Of a stretch of DNA of 22,070 nucleotides, positions 8,594-15,100 are shown one piece after another (position 1 is the stretch's first letter; every line of letters begins with the position of its first letter). The DNA is from SLSG01 sp964477035. GTDB taxonomy: Bacteria > Bacteroidota > Bacteroidia > Bacteroidales > UBA7960. The DNA lies in the NCBI GenBank assembly GCA_964477035.1, contig CAYZCW010000019.1, forward strand, positions 1-22,070. The letters run 5' to 3'. The notes beneath the pieces were generated by a model. The model saw only the letters and a list, made by a program, of their open reading frames with translations. It searched no databases and was not told where the DNA came from. The position numbers and the translations under genes are program-made.

Positions 8594-9776
8594 GCCCTCC
8601 CAACCCTCCTGCTCCTTGCCAGTGCCCTGACGGCTCAGGGACAACACACCCTCAGCCTGCAGGAGTGCCGGAGCCGGGCCCTGGAGCACAGCCAGGGAAT
8701 GAAGATCGCCTCCCTCCAGGAAGAAAAGGCCCGGGCCGAACGGGAAGCCGCCAAAACCCACTACCTGCCCTCCCTCTCGGCCAGCGCCACCGGCATTTAC
8801 CTCCGGGACCACATCGAGATGGAGATGTACCTGCCCACCGCCGTGGTGGACCCGGAGACAGGAAGAATGATTCCCAACCTGATGACCCACCCGGTGACCG
8901 GCGGCATCCTGACCGGGCCCGACGGCAATCCGCTGTTCAACCTGTACGCCTGGCTTCCCCTGGAAGTCAGCCTGCAGGGCGCTTACATGGCCGGGGTTTC
9001 ACTGGAGCAGCCCCTTTATGCAGGCGGCCGGATCGCCGCCGGCAATGCCATGGCCCGGATCGGGATGGACATGGCGGCCGAAAATAAGAGCCTCCGGCGG
9101 AGCGAAACGATCTACGAGACAGACCAGGCCTACTGGCGGTATGTCAACGTGCAGGAACAGCTGCTGCTGGCAGAGACCTACGAACGGCTGCTGCAGGAGC
9201 TGGAGGAGCAGGTCCGGCAGGCCCACGAAACGGGCTATGTGCACCGCACGGAATGGCTCAGGGTGAAGGTCCGCCTGAACGAGGCCGGGCTGCAGCGGCA
9301 GCAGGCCCTGAACGGGCGGGAGCTGGCCCGCATGGACCTCTGCCGCCTCATCGGGCTGCCGGCCGACACCCCGCTGGAAACCTCCGACAGCACCCTGCGG
9401 CAGGCGGAACCCTTCATACCGCTCCAGGTATCCCCGGACCTGTCAAACCGGCCCGAGTACCGCCTCCTTGGAAAACAGGTGGAACTGGCCGGAGAGCAAC
9501 GGCGGCTCGTGCGTGCGGCATTCCTGCCCACGGCAGGCCTCCGGCTGGGGTATCATTACGTGGGGGGGATCGACCTGGGGCCCACGGCCTATGACGAAGG
9601 CAATGCCAGCCTCATCGCCTCCGTCAGCATCCCCCTTTTCCACTGGGGTGAGGGCCGCAAAAAACAACACGCGGCCAGGCAGGACATGGAGATCCGGCAG
9701 GCGGAGCTGGAACGCCATGCCGGGCTGATGGCCCTGGAGATGGCCCGGGCCGGCCACCTGCTCCTGGAGGCCCGCA
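8594..9776 (+). CDS. TolC-family outer-membrane efflux channel, partial at both ends
   Basis: About 394 residues are visible in the frame starting at 8594. The first ones (ALPTLLLLASALTAQGQ) are the end of a Sec signal peptide with a likely cleavage after an Ala-Gln type site. The start codon is therefore only a few codons into the gap. The mature part begins LSLQECRSRALEHSQGM, the standard opening of an OEP repeat, and contains long alpha-helical stretches and the barrel-type segments ASATGIYLR and GLRLGYHYVGG. The C-terminal 40-60 residues expected for the family lie in the second gap. As third gene of the operon it completes a tripartite efflux pump. Confidence 0.9.
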
Positions 9777-9876
9777 NNNNNNNNNNNNNNNNNNNNNNNN
9801 NNNNNNNNNNNNNNNNNNNNNNNNNNNNNNNNNNNNNNNNNNNNNNNNNNNNNNNNNNNNNNNNNNNNNNNNNNNN
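9777..9876. other. Assembly gap of 100 N
   Basis: Placeholder gap hiding the TolC-like C-terminus and the junction to the sensor kinase. Whether the kinase is in the same transcript cannot be judged. Confidence 0.98.
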
Positions 9877-9915
9877 TTTCATTAGATTTGGAGAAGCGGA
9901 CCGAAAACGGCCATC

Positions 9916-10953
9916 ATGAGGGACAAACACCTGCAACTGATCAGCCAGCTTTCCTCCTACCGGGGACGGTACATCCTGTTCCGGATCGCTGCCGTGGGCA
10001 TCGTGGCGCTGACCTTCATGAAGATCGCCGTGAGCATGATCGCCGACAGCGGGGCCGTGATCCCCGCAGCCCATTACATTGCGGTGATGGTGGTATTCAA
10101 CGTCATCACGGAACTGAACGTACTGATCGACAATGTATTTGAACGCTTCTACCCGGTCCCCCGGAAAATCGGCACCCGGATCCTGCTGCATTTCGGCCTG
10201 AGCCTGTTGGTCGGTTTTTTTGCCCTGGTGTATTTCGAGGGCCGCCTCCACAACCTCGAGGTGCTGCAGCAACCCATCACCTGGCTGATGTTCGCCTTCG
10301 GGCTGATCTTCGTGTTCATCTCCATCGTGATCTCCATCAGCCTGCGCATCACCACCAAGTGGATCGCCGCCCGGCAGGAGGTCGAACGCCTCCGGCAGCT
10401 GCAGATGATCAACGACTACAACGCCCTGCAGGACCAGCTCAACCCCCACTTCCTGTTCAACAACCTGAGCATCCTCAAGTCCATGATCCCCTACGACCCC
10501 GGGGCGGCCGTCAATTTCACCCAGCATTTCACGGACACCTACCGTTACGTGCTGCAGAACCGCGACCGCAGCACGGTGCCCCTGCAGGAGGAGCTGGCCT
10601 TCATCCATTCCTACCTGGAGCTTCACAAGGAGCGGCTGGGGGAGGCCCTGAAGGTGACCCTAAGGGTGGATCCCGCGCTGCACGACCACGGGGTACCCCC
10701 CCTGTCCCTGCAGTTGCTCATCGAGAACGCCATCAAGCACAATGTGGTGTCGAAAGAAAACCCTTTGCACATTCACATATTTTCGTCGGATGGGTTCCTC
10801 TGCGTGGAAAACAACCTGCAGCCCAGGGAATCGTCCTATTCCACCTCCAAGGGCCTCAACAACCTGCGGGCACGCTACGAGTTCCTAACAGAAAAACCAG
10901 TGCGGGTCCGGAAGACGGATAAAACATTCATGGTGGCCCTGCCCCTGCTTTAA
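9916..10953 (+). CDS. LytS/YehU-type sensor histidine kinase
   Basis: This 345-residue inner-membrane kinase would autophosphorylate and pass phosphate to the adjacent LytTR regulator. Four hydrophobic spans are visible near residues 20-42, 52-72, 88-107 and 121-145, followed by a short coiled coil (150-172). The His_kinase signature LQDQLNPHFLFNNLS gives His178 as the phospho-acceptor. The ATP-binding N-box is LLIENAIKHN (268-277) and the G-box is a reduced SKGLNNLRARY (311-321). No separate periplasmic sensor domain is present, so the signal is probably membrane-associated or intramembrane. The ATG at 9916 is the first in frame after the gap. The regulator gene begins 9 nt after its stop. 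Confidence 0.93.
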   Translation: MRDKHLQLISQLSSYRGRYILFRIAAVGIVALTFMKIAVSMIADSGAVIPAAHYIAVMVVFNVITELNVLIDNVFERFYPVPRKIGTRILLHFGLSLLVGFFALVYFEGRLHNLEVLQQPITWLMFAFGLIFVFISIVISISLRITTKWIAARQEVERLRQLQMINDYNALQDQLNPHFLFNNLSILKSMIPYDPGAAVNFTQHFTDTYRYVLQNRDRSTVPLQEELAFIHSYLELHKERLGEALKVTLRVDPALHDHGVPPLSLQLLIENAIKHNVVSKENPLHIHIFSSDGFLCVENNLQPRESSYSTSKGLNNLRARYEFLTEKPVRVRKTDKTFMVALPLL

Positions 10954-10962
10954 CCACTGGTC

Positions 10963-11745
10963 ATGAACGTACTGATCGTTGAAGATGAACAACACAACGC
11001 CCGGATGCTGGCCGACATGCTCCGGGCCCTGCGCCCCGGCTGGCGCCTCTGCGGGATGGCGGAGTCCGTCAGGCAAAGCGTGGAGCTGCTGCGCAAGGAA
11101 CCGCAGCCAGACCTGGTCCTGATGGACATCCAGCTGAGCGACGGCATCTGCTTCTCCATCTTCAAACAGGTGAACGTACGCAGCCGCATCATCTTCACCA
11201 CGGCCTTCGACCACTATGCGGTCCAGGCCTTCCGGGTCAACAGCATCGATTACCTGCTCAAGCCCGTCAAGACGGCCGAACTGGAACGGGCACTCGACAA
11301 GTTCGAGCGGATGGGGGGCATGCATCCGCCCGGGCCGTCCCGGCCTGTGCCCGACCCATCCGACCATGAACACATCATGCGCGCGATCCTCTCCGGCCGG
11401 AAGGAATACCGCAAGCGCTTCCTGATCAGCACCGGGAGTACCTACCAGCGCCTGGACACAAGGGATATTGCCTGTTTCACTTCGGAAAACAAGATCACCA
11501 CGGCCCATACCTTCCGGGGCGATCAGTACGTGGTGGATTTCTCCCTGGACAGGCTGGAAGAAGAACTGGACCCCGCAGATTACTTCCGGGCCGACCGCCG
11601 GACGATCATCCACATCGACCTGGTGGGCCGCTTCGAGGACTATTTCGGCGGCAAGCTCGTCGTACGGCTCAAGGCACCGGTCAACGACCGGATCACCGTC
11701 AGCCGCCTGAAGGCCGCCGCCTTCAAGGTGTGGACCGGGAAATAG
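10963..11745 (+). CDS. LytTR-family response regulator
   Basis: This 260-residue protein has a receiver domain (1-120) with acidic pocket Glu7/Asp8, phospho-acceptor Asp55 in DLVLMDIQLSDG, Thr79/Thr80 in FTTAFD and Lys100 in YLLKPV. A linker (about 121-145) follows, then a LytTR DNA-binding domain (about 147-255) with the segments RFLISTG, DIACFTSENK and DYFRADRRTIIH. All key phosphorylation residues are intact. It is a two-gene unit with the kinase upstream. The nearest candidate targets are the efflux operon just upstream and the convergent cupin gene, but no binding sites could be verified. Its stop is 6 nt from the stop of the convergent cupin. Confidence 0.94.
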   Translation: MNVLIVEDEQHNARMLADMLRALRPGWRLCGMAESVRQSVELLRKEPQPDLVLMDIQLSDGICFSIFKQVNVRSRIIFTTAFDHYAVQAFRVNSIDYLLKPVKTAELERALDKFERMGGMHPPGPSRPVPDPSDHEHIMRAILSGRKEYRKRFLISTGSTYQRLDTRDIACFTSENKITTAHTFRGDQYVVDFSLDRLEEELDPADYFRADRRTIIHIDLVGRFEDYFGGKLVVRLKAPVNDRITVSRLKAAAFKVWTGK

Positions 11746-11751
11746 GGGGCA

Positions 11752-12282
11752 TCAGACAAAACGCAGCCCATAGCGGGCACAGATCTCTCCCACCCGCTCC
11801 ATGTCGGGCGGCCCGGCGGGCAGGCGGGCCAGCTCCGCGAACATGCGTTCGAGTCCCGCAGGAAAGAAGGACAGATCCACTTTGGCCGGGCCATCCCCTA
11901 CGACCTTCCAGGCATGGGGGATGCCGCGGGGACAAAAGATCATGTCTCCTGCGCCCAGGACGGCTGTTTTCTCCTCCAGCCGGAATTCCACCCGGCCCGA
12001 GATGATCCTGAACACCTCATCCTCCCCCGAATGGACATGCAGGGGAATGCCCACCCCCGGTTCATTGTTCTGTTCGATCAGGGTATAGAGGCCGCCGGTA
12101 TCCTCCGCGTCCAGTTTCAGGGTCATGTTGTCCCCCAGCACGTTCAGTTTCCGGCCCTCTCCCCTGCGGGCGATCTTTGGCGGGATCCCCCCGCCCCGAC
12201 CCCCGGCCAGTGCCAGGGAAGGCAGGATCATGACACCTGCCAGGCCGGTAAAGGCCTTTCTGAAAAAATGTTTCCTGTTCAT
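11752..12282 (-). CDS. Exported cupin-domain protein
   Basis: This 176-residue protein has an N-terminal export signal (MNRKHFFRKAFTGLAG, hydrophobic core, ALAGG) and one cupin barrel. Cupin motif 1 is complete, with His82, His84 and Glu89 in GIPLHVHSGEDEVFRIISG. Motif 2 (GDMIFCPRGIPHAW) supplies His123, so a mononuclear metal site is expected. A Tat-like reading of NRKHFF is possible but lacks the canonical RR. The ATG at 12280-12282 starts the signal peptide. Substrate and reaction are unknown; related single-domain cupins include dioxygenases and sugar-binding proteins. It converges with the LytTR gene. Confidence 0.85.
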   Translation of the reverse strand: MNRKHFFRKAFTGLAGVMILPSLALAGGRGGGIPPKIARRGEGRKLNVLGDNMTLKLDAEDTGGLYTLIEQNNEPGVGIPLHVHSGEDEVFRIISGRVEFRLEEKTAVLGAGDMIFCPRGIPHAWKVVGDGPAKVDLSFFPAGLERMFAELARLPAGPPDMERVGEICARYGLRFV

Positions 12283-12284
12283 GA

Positions 12285-12326
12285 TGATCTTTGTTGAATG
12301 CCAGTGTGATTTCCCTGCAAAGATCA
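12285..12326 (-). promoter_or_regulatory. 9-bp inverted repeat just upstream of the exported cupin
   Basis: TGATCTTTG (12285-12293) and CAAAGATCA (12318-12326) are exact reverse complements separated by 24 nt. On the minus strand the distal copy contains GATCTTTG, one mismatch from the -7 consensus, so it could overlap the promoter while the proximal copy abuts the start codon. It could be an operator or a 5'-leader stem. The rest of 12327-12476 shows only GC-rich sequence with a short imperfect hairpin. Confidence 0.35.
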
Positions 12327-12476
12327 ACAGGGGGACGGGAAAAGTCCCTGTAAAAAAGTCGGCGGGCCATGCGAAAAAGTCTGCCACAGGCTCACAGCCC
12401 ACCCCGGGGGGGGCAGGCGGCAGTCAGCTGTGGCAGGCGCCCGGGAAGATGGTTCCGGAAAGCTTTGGGATCCGTC

Positions 12477-12878
12477 CTATTTCTTCAGCAGGTCCCGGAT
12501 CTCGGTCAGCAGCTGCTCCTCCTTGCTGGGGGCAGGGGGTGCGGCGGGCGCTGCCTCTTCCTTCTTCTTCATGTTGTTGATGAAACGGATCATCATGAAG
12601 ATCACGAAGGCGATGATCACAAAATCGACCACATTCTGGATGAACACCCCGTAGGTCATGGTCACGGCCGGGATGTCCTCCCCGACCGCTTCCCTGAGCA
12701 CGATCACCAGGTCGGTGAACTCCACCCCGCCGAGCAGCAGCCCCAGGGGCGGCATCAGCACATCAGACACAAAAGAGGCCACGATCTTGCCGAAAGCGCC
12801 CCCGATAATGACCGCCACGGCCAAATCGACCACATTGCCGCGTACGGCAAACTGCTTGAATTCCTTCATCAGGCTCAT
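12477..12878 (-). CDS. mscL: Large-conductance mechanosensitive channel MscL
   Basis: This 133-residue inner-membrane channel opens on membrane tension during hypo-osmotic shock. The N-terminal amphipathic helix and TM1 read MSLMKEFKQFAVRGNVVDLA followed by VAVIIGGAFGKIVASFVSDV, closely matching the conserved family pattern that includes the pore-lining glycines. TM2 is near residues 76-100 (FIQNVVDFVIIAFVIFMMIR). The C-terminal helix (KEEQLLTEIRDLLKK) forms the cytoplasmic bundle, after an Ala/Pro linker. The ATG at 12876-12878 matches the family start; Met4 at 12869 is too short. Only 18 nt of upstream sequence precede the gap. Confidence 0.97.
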   Translation of the reverse strand: MSLMKEFKQFAVRGNVVDLAVAVIIGGAFGKIVASFVSDVLMPPLGLLLGGVEFTDLVIVLREAVGEDIPAVTMTYGVFIQNVVDFVIIAFVIFMMIRFINNMKKKEEAAPAAPPAPSKEEQLLTEIRDLLKK

Positions 12879-12896
12879 GAGAAAAGGGTTTTGGTG

Positions 12897-12996
12897 NNNN
12901 NNNNNNNNNNNNNNNNNNNNNNNNNNNNNNNNNNNNNNNNNNNNNNNNNNNNNNNNNNNNNNNNNNNNNNNNNNNNNNNNNNNNNNNNNNNNNNNN
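12897..12996. other. Assembly gap of 100 N
   Basis: Placeholder gap between mscL and the CoA-binding gene. The second half of the CoA-binding gene and the mscL promoter, if any, are hidden here. Confidence 0.98.
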
Positions 12997-13178
12997 TGGA
13001 TGGGGGTTCCTTCGGGGGTGGTGCCGCCGGCCGGGTTCACCGGATGGACCGTATACCCTTTCTCTTTCAATGTTTTGTAGACCAGGAAGCCAAATTTCTT
13101 CGGATGCCTCGAATACCCGGCCAGGCCGATATGGGTCTGCTCCAGAAAAGCATCGACGGAGGCTTTGGAATTGCGCAT
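12997..13178 (-). CDS. CoA-binding domain protein (YccU-like), C-terminus in gap
   Basis: The first 60 residues are visible. The segment HIGLAGYSRHPKKFGFLVYKTLKEKGYTV (split here: IGLAGYSRHPKKFG then KEKGYTVHPVNP) is the Rossmann-type nucleotide-binding start of small CoA-binding proteins, followed by the family's VNP turn. Members are usually 120-145 residues, so about half is lost. Function is poorly defined; they are presumed to bind CoA or a related dinucleotide. The ATG at 13176-13178 is close to a 22-bp palindrome that may control it. Confidence 0.8.
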
Positions 13179-13190
13179 GGGACAGGAGTG

Positions 13191-13212
13191 TTTTTCCCAA
13201 AGTTGGGAAAAA
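13191..13212. promoter_or_regulatory. 22-bp palindrome upstream of the CoA-binding gene
   Basis: TTTTTCCCAA (13191-13200) and TTGGGAAAAA (13203-13212) are perfect inverted repeats separated by AG, 12 nt upstream of the CoA-binding start. The T-run precedes and the A-run follows the stem on both strands, the reverse of a terminator. An operator or a leader hairpin is therefore more likely. CAACTTTG within it on the minus strand is one mismatch from a -7 element, with TTTTG 22 nt upstream. Confidence 0.45.
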
Positions 13213-13242
13213 ATTCAATCCGGCAGACAAAAACAGGAATTT

Positions 13243-13758
13243 TTATCCCCGGGATTCCGTAGGCCCGTCATACATTTTCACATACTCGTACGCATTGCCG
13301 CAATGCGCCAGAAAGCGCAGGAAGCCTTCGTAGGGAATCACCAGGGAGGCAGTGTTGATGCAGGGATGGAAGCTGATCCGCTGCGAACGCGCCAGGTTTT
13401 CGTCCAGAAACAGGTGCACATGCCTGTCGCTGTCGTGGATCAGCCCCAAGGGCGTCACCGAGCCGGGCGTCAGTCCCAGGTACTTCATCAGCCTTTTCGG
13501 GGAGGCAAAGCTCAGCTTGCCCTGCCTGAGCCGTTGCTCCAGATCCCGGATGTTCAGCTCCCGGGTGTGCTCCATGATGACCAGGTAGTGGCGGTTGCCC
13601 TTGTGGTTGCGAAAGAACAGGTTCTTGCAGTGGGTGGCGTCCAGGTCCTTCCAGTACCGGGCAGCCTCCTCCACCGTGGGAACCGGGGGATGTCCGTAGT
13701 AATCATACATTATCCCCAATTCATCCAGCAGGGCGTACAGGCGGGCGTCACCGTTCAT
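13243..13758 (-). CDS. PrdX-type Ala-tRNA(Pro)/prolyl-tRNA editing deacylase
   Basis: This 171-residue protein belongs to the YbaK/INS superfamily and most resembles the PrdX/ProX branch. That branch hydrolyses mischarged Ala-tRNA-Pro in trans, working alongside prolyl-tRNA synthetase. Visible family segments are YYGHPPVPTVEEA, THCKNLFFRN with the conserved Lys45, GLTPGSVTPLGL and HLFLDENLA. Length fits (about 165-175). The ATG at 13756-13758 is chosen; the upstream in-frame Met leads through non-conserved Pro-rich sequence. It sits downstream of tRNA-Thr(CGT) on the same strand, separated by a 41-nt stretch containing a GC-rich hairpin. Confidence 0.88.
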   Translation of the reverse strand: MNGDARLYALLDELGIMYDYYGHPPVPTVEEAARYWKDLDATHCKNLFFRNHKGNRHYLVIMEHTRELNIRDLEQRLRQGKLSFASPKRLMKYLGLTPGSVTPLGLIHDSDRHVHLFLDENLARSQRISFHPCINTASLVIPYEGFLRFLAHCGNAYEYVKMYDGPTESRG

Positions 13759-13799
13759 AAGGCGGGGGCACTTCCCCGGAAAGGGGGAAGGGGTTTTAG

Positions 13800-13872
13800 A
13801 GCCTCTCACGGGACTTGAACCCGCGACCTACGCATTACGAGTGCGTCGCTCTACCAACTGAGCTAAAGAGGC
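13800..13872 (-). tRNA. tRNA-Thr(CGT)
   Basis: A complete 73-nt cloverleaf folds on the minus strand. The acceptor is GCCTCTT/GAGAGGC with a terminal G-U pair, the D-stem GCTC/GAGC, and the anticodon arm ACGCA-CTCGTAA-TGCGT gives anticodon CGT. The T-arm is GCGGG-TTCAAGT-CCCGT. The discriminator is U and CCA is not encoded. It reads ACG codons. It begins 22 nt after the ferritin stop, so ferritin and tRNA may share a transcript. Confidence 0.97.
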
Positions 13873-13894
13873 TTCCTTGATTCCAGCGGGCGGC

Positions 13895-14392
13895 CTATTC
13901 TCCTTCGCCCCCGCGCAGTTTCATGATGTCGCGGTCAAAAATGTACAGGCGGCCATCGCCCAGCAGTTCCAGCTTGTCCAGGATGCTCTGGACGGAGGCT
14001 TCTTCCTCAACCTGTTCGGCCACGAACCACTGGATCCAGTTGTGGGTGGCGAAATCCTTCTCCTCCAGGCTCAGGGCCACGATGTCGTTGATGGCGGCGG
14101 TGACCATCTGCTCATGCTCCAGGGAGGCCTGAAACACGGCCTTCACCCCGTCAAAATCCACCGGGGGCTGGTCCACCTTCGGCACGACGGCATGGGCTCC
14201 CCGCTCCCCGATGTAGCGAATGAAACGCATCATGTGGTCGCGCTCCTCCTCTGCCTGGGCATAAAACCAGGCGGAGATCCCTTCCAGGCCTTTTGCCTCG
14301 GCCCAGGTGGCCATGGCCAGGTAAAGCTGGGAGGCATAAGCCTCCTTTTCGGTTTGCTTGTTCAGAATATCCAGCATCTTCTTGCTCAGCAT
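13895..14392 (-). CDS. ftnA: Non-haem bacterial ferritin
   Basis: This 165-residue four-helix-bundle protein would assemble into 24-mers that oxidise Fe(II) and store ferric iron in the cytosol. The ferroxidase ligands fall at Glu17, Glu50, His53, Glu94, Gln127 and Glu130, the same numbering as in E. coli FtnA, with motifs AEEERDHMMRF and FVAEQVEEE. It is therefore a catalytically complete H-type ferritin. The ATG at 14390-14392 is preceded by an A-rich leader (AAAAGAAAAACC) rather than a Shine-Dalgarno. It is separated from the divergent Rrf2 gene by a 266-bp region, so two redox/iron-linked genes share a regulatory zone. Confidence 0.96.
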   Translation of the reverse strand: MLSKKMLDILNKQTEKEAYASQLYLAMATWAEAKGLEGISAWFYAQAEEERDHMMRFIRYIGERGAHAVVPKVDQPPVDFDGVKAVFQASLEHEQMVTAAINDIVALSLEEKDFATHNWIQWFVAEQVEEEASVQSILDKLELLGDGRLYIFDRDIMKLRGGEGE

Positions 14393-14437
14393 AACGGTTT
14401 TTCTTTTATGGTTTATATTATGAATGTGTTCTTGCGG

Positions 14438-14502
14438 AGGCCCCGGCTATCTGATCCGGTCCCTTTTCCGGATCGGGCCTACAAAAATACACAACAAAAA
14501 TA
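14438..14502 (-). promoter_or_regulatory. Ferritin upstream region: -7 elements and a two-tier hairpin
   Basis: The minus strand carries TATTTTTG twice (14495-14502 and 14482-14489), both exact TAnnTTTG matches. Immediately downstream is a stem formed by 14453-14459 and 14468-14474 (GATCCGG/CCGGATC, 8-nt loop) enclosed by AGGCCC/GGGCCT (14438-14443 and 14475-14480). If the proximal -7 box is used, this hairpin is the 5' end of a long ferritin leader of about 85 nt. No -33 box is evident. Confidence 0.45.
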
Positions 14503-14598
14503 ATAAATGTTTGTTTGCTTCCCTTTTAATCGTCGGATGGGGACGCTGTTTATCCGGGCCTTGCAACATTTGTTAAAAAAAATTTGATGATTTGTTTG

Positions 14599-14627
14599 TT
14601 TGGTTTAAAAATTTATATCTATATTTG
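14599..14627 (+). promoter_or_regulatory. Promoter of the Rrf2 gene
   Basis: TTTG (14599-14602), 17 nt, then TATATTTG (14620-14627) is a textbook Bacteroidetes promoter. Predicted transcription start is near 14633. This rules out the ATG codons at 14584/14587 as starts and forces a start downstream. Confidence 0.8.
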
Positions 14628-14658
14628 CGTATTGAAATACCTATTTATTGAATTAAGC

Positions 14659-15054
14659 TTGAGCAAAATCTTCAACATATCAGAAGCAGCCACCATCGCC
14701 ATTCACTCCATGGCCGTCATTGCCCGCAGTGAACAGCTGTTGAATGTGCAGCAGATCGCTGATGTCACCGGGTTTTCCAAGAATCACACAGCCAAGATCC
14801 TGCAGCAGCTCGTCAAGAACAATTTCCTGCAGTCGACCCGCGGACCCAGGGGTGGGTTTGCCATCAACCGGGATCCCGGAGAGATCAGCCTCATGGAGAT
14901 CTACCGGCTGATCGAGGGTGAGATCGAAGAGAGCAATTGCAAGATGCATTGCGACAACTGCCCGTTCCACTCCTGCATCTTCGGCGGCCTCAGCGAGAAA
15001 TTCTCCCGGGAATTCAAAACCTACCTGACCGAGAAGAAACTCGCCGCCCTGTAA
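14659..15054 (+). CDS. Rrf2-family iron-sulfur transcriptional regulator
   Basis: This 131-residue protein has a winged-helix DNA-binding domain (residues 1-80; ISEAATIAIHSMAVIA, then LNVQQIADVTGFSKNHTAKI with the recognition helix, and the wing RGPRGGF). A dimerisation helix carries four cysteines at 94, 98, 101 and 106 (NCKMHCDNCPFHSC). Rrf2 proteins of the IscR/NsrR type hold an Fe-S cluster with three such cysteines and sense Fe-S status, NO or redox. The start is set as TTG 14659 because the promoter starts RNA near 14633 and family members begin about six residues before ISEAA. The iron-sulfur gene follows after 46 nt and Hcp after that, so autoregulation and control of the cluster are likely but inferred. 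Confidence 0.9.
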   Translation: MSKIFNISEAATIAIHSMAVIARSEQLLNVQQIADVTGFSKNHTAKILQQLVKNNFLQSTRGPRGGFAINRDPGEISLMEIYRLIEGEIEESNCKMHCDNCPFHSCIFGGLSEKFSREFKTYLTEKKLAAL

Positions 15055-15100
15055 ACAAACCGACAAATCATAAATTAACAAGGAAACAAACCCACTCCCC

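Noticed and set aside
13771..13790. CTTCCCC/GGGGAAG hairpin between tRNA-Thr and the PrdX gene as a terminator
   Set aside because: On the minus strand, where both genes lie, no T-run follows the stem; the only short T-run follows it on the plus strand. It may be a processing hairpin but evidence is thin.
14584..14589. Tandem ATG codons as the Rrf2 start
   Set aside because: They lie upstream of the predicted transcription start of a consensus promoter and would add a non-conserved hydrophobic leader.
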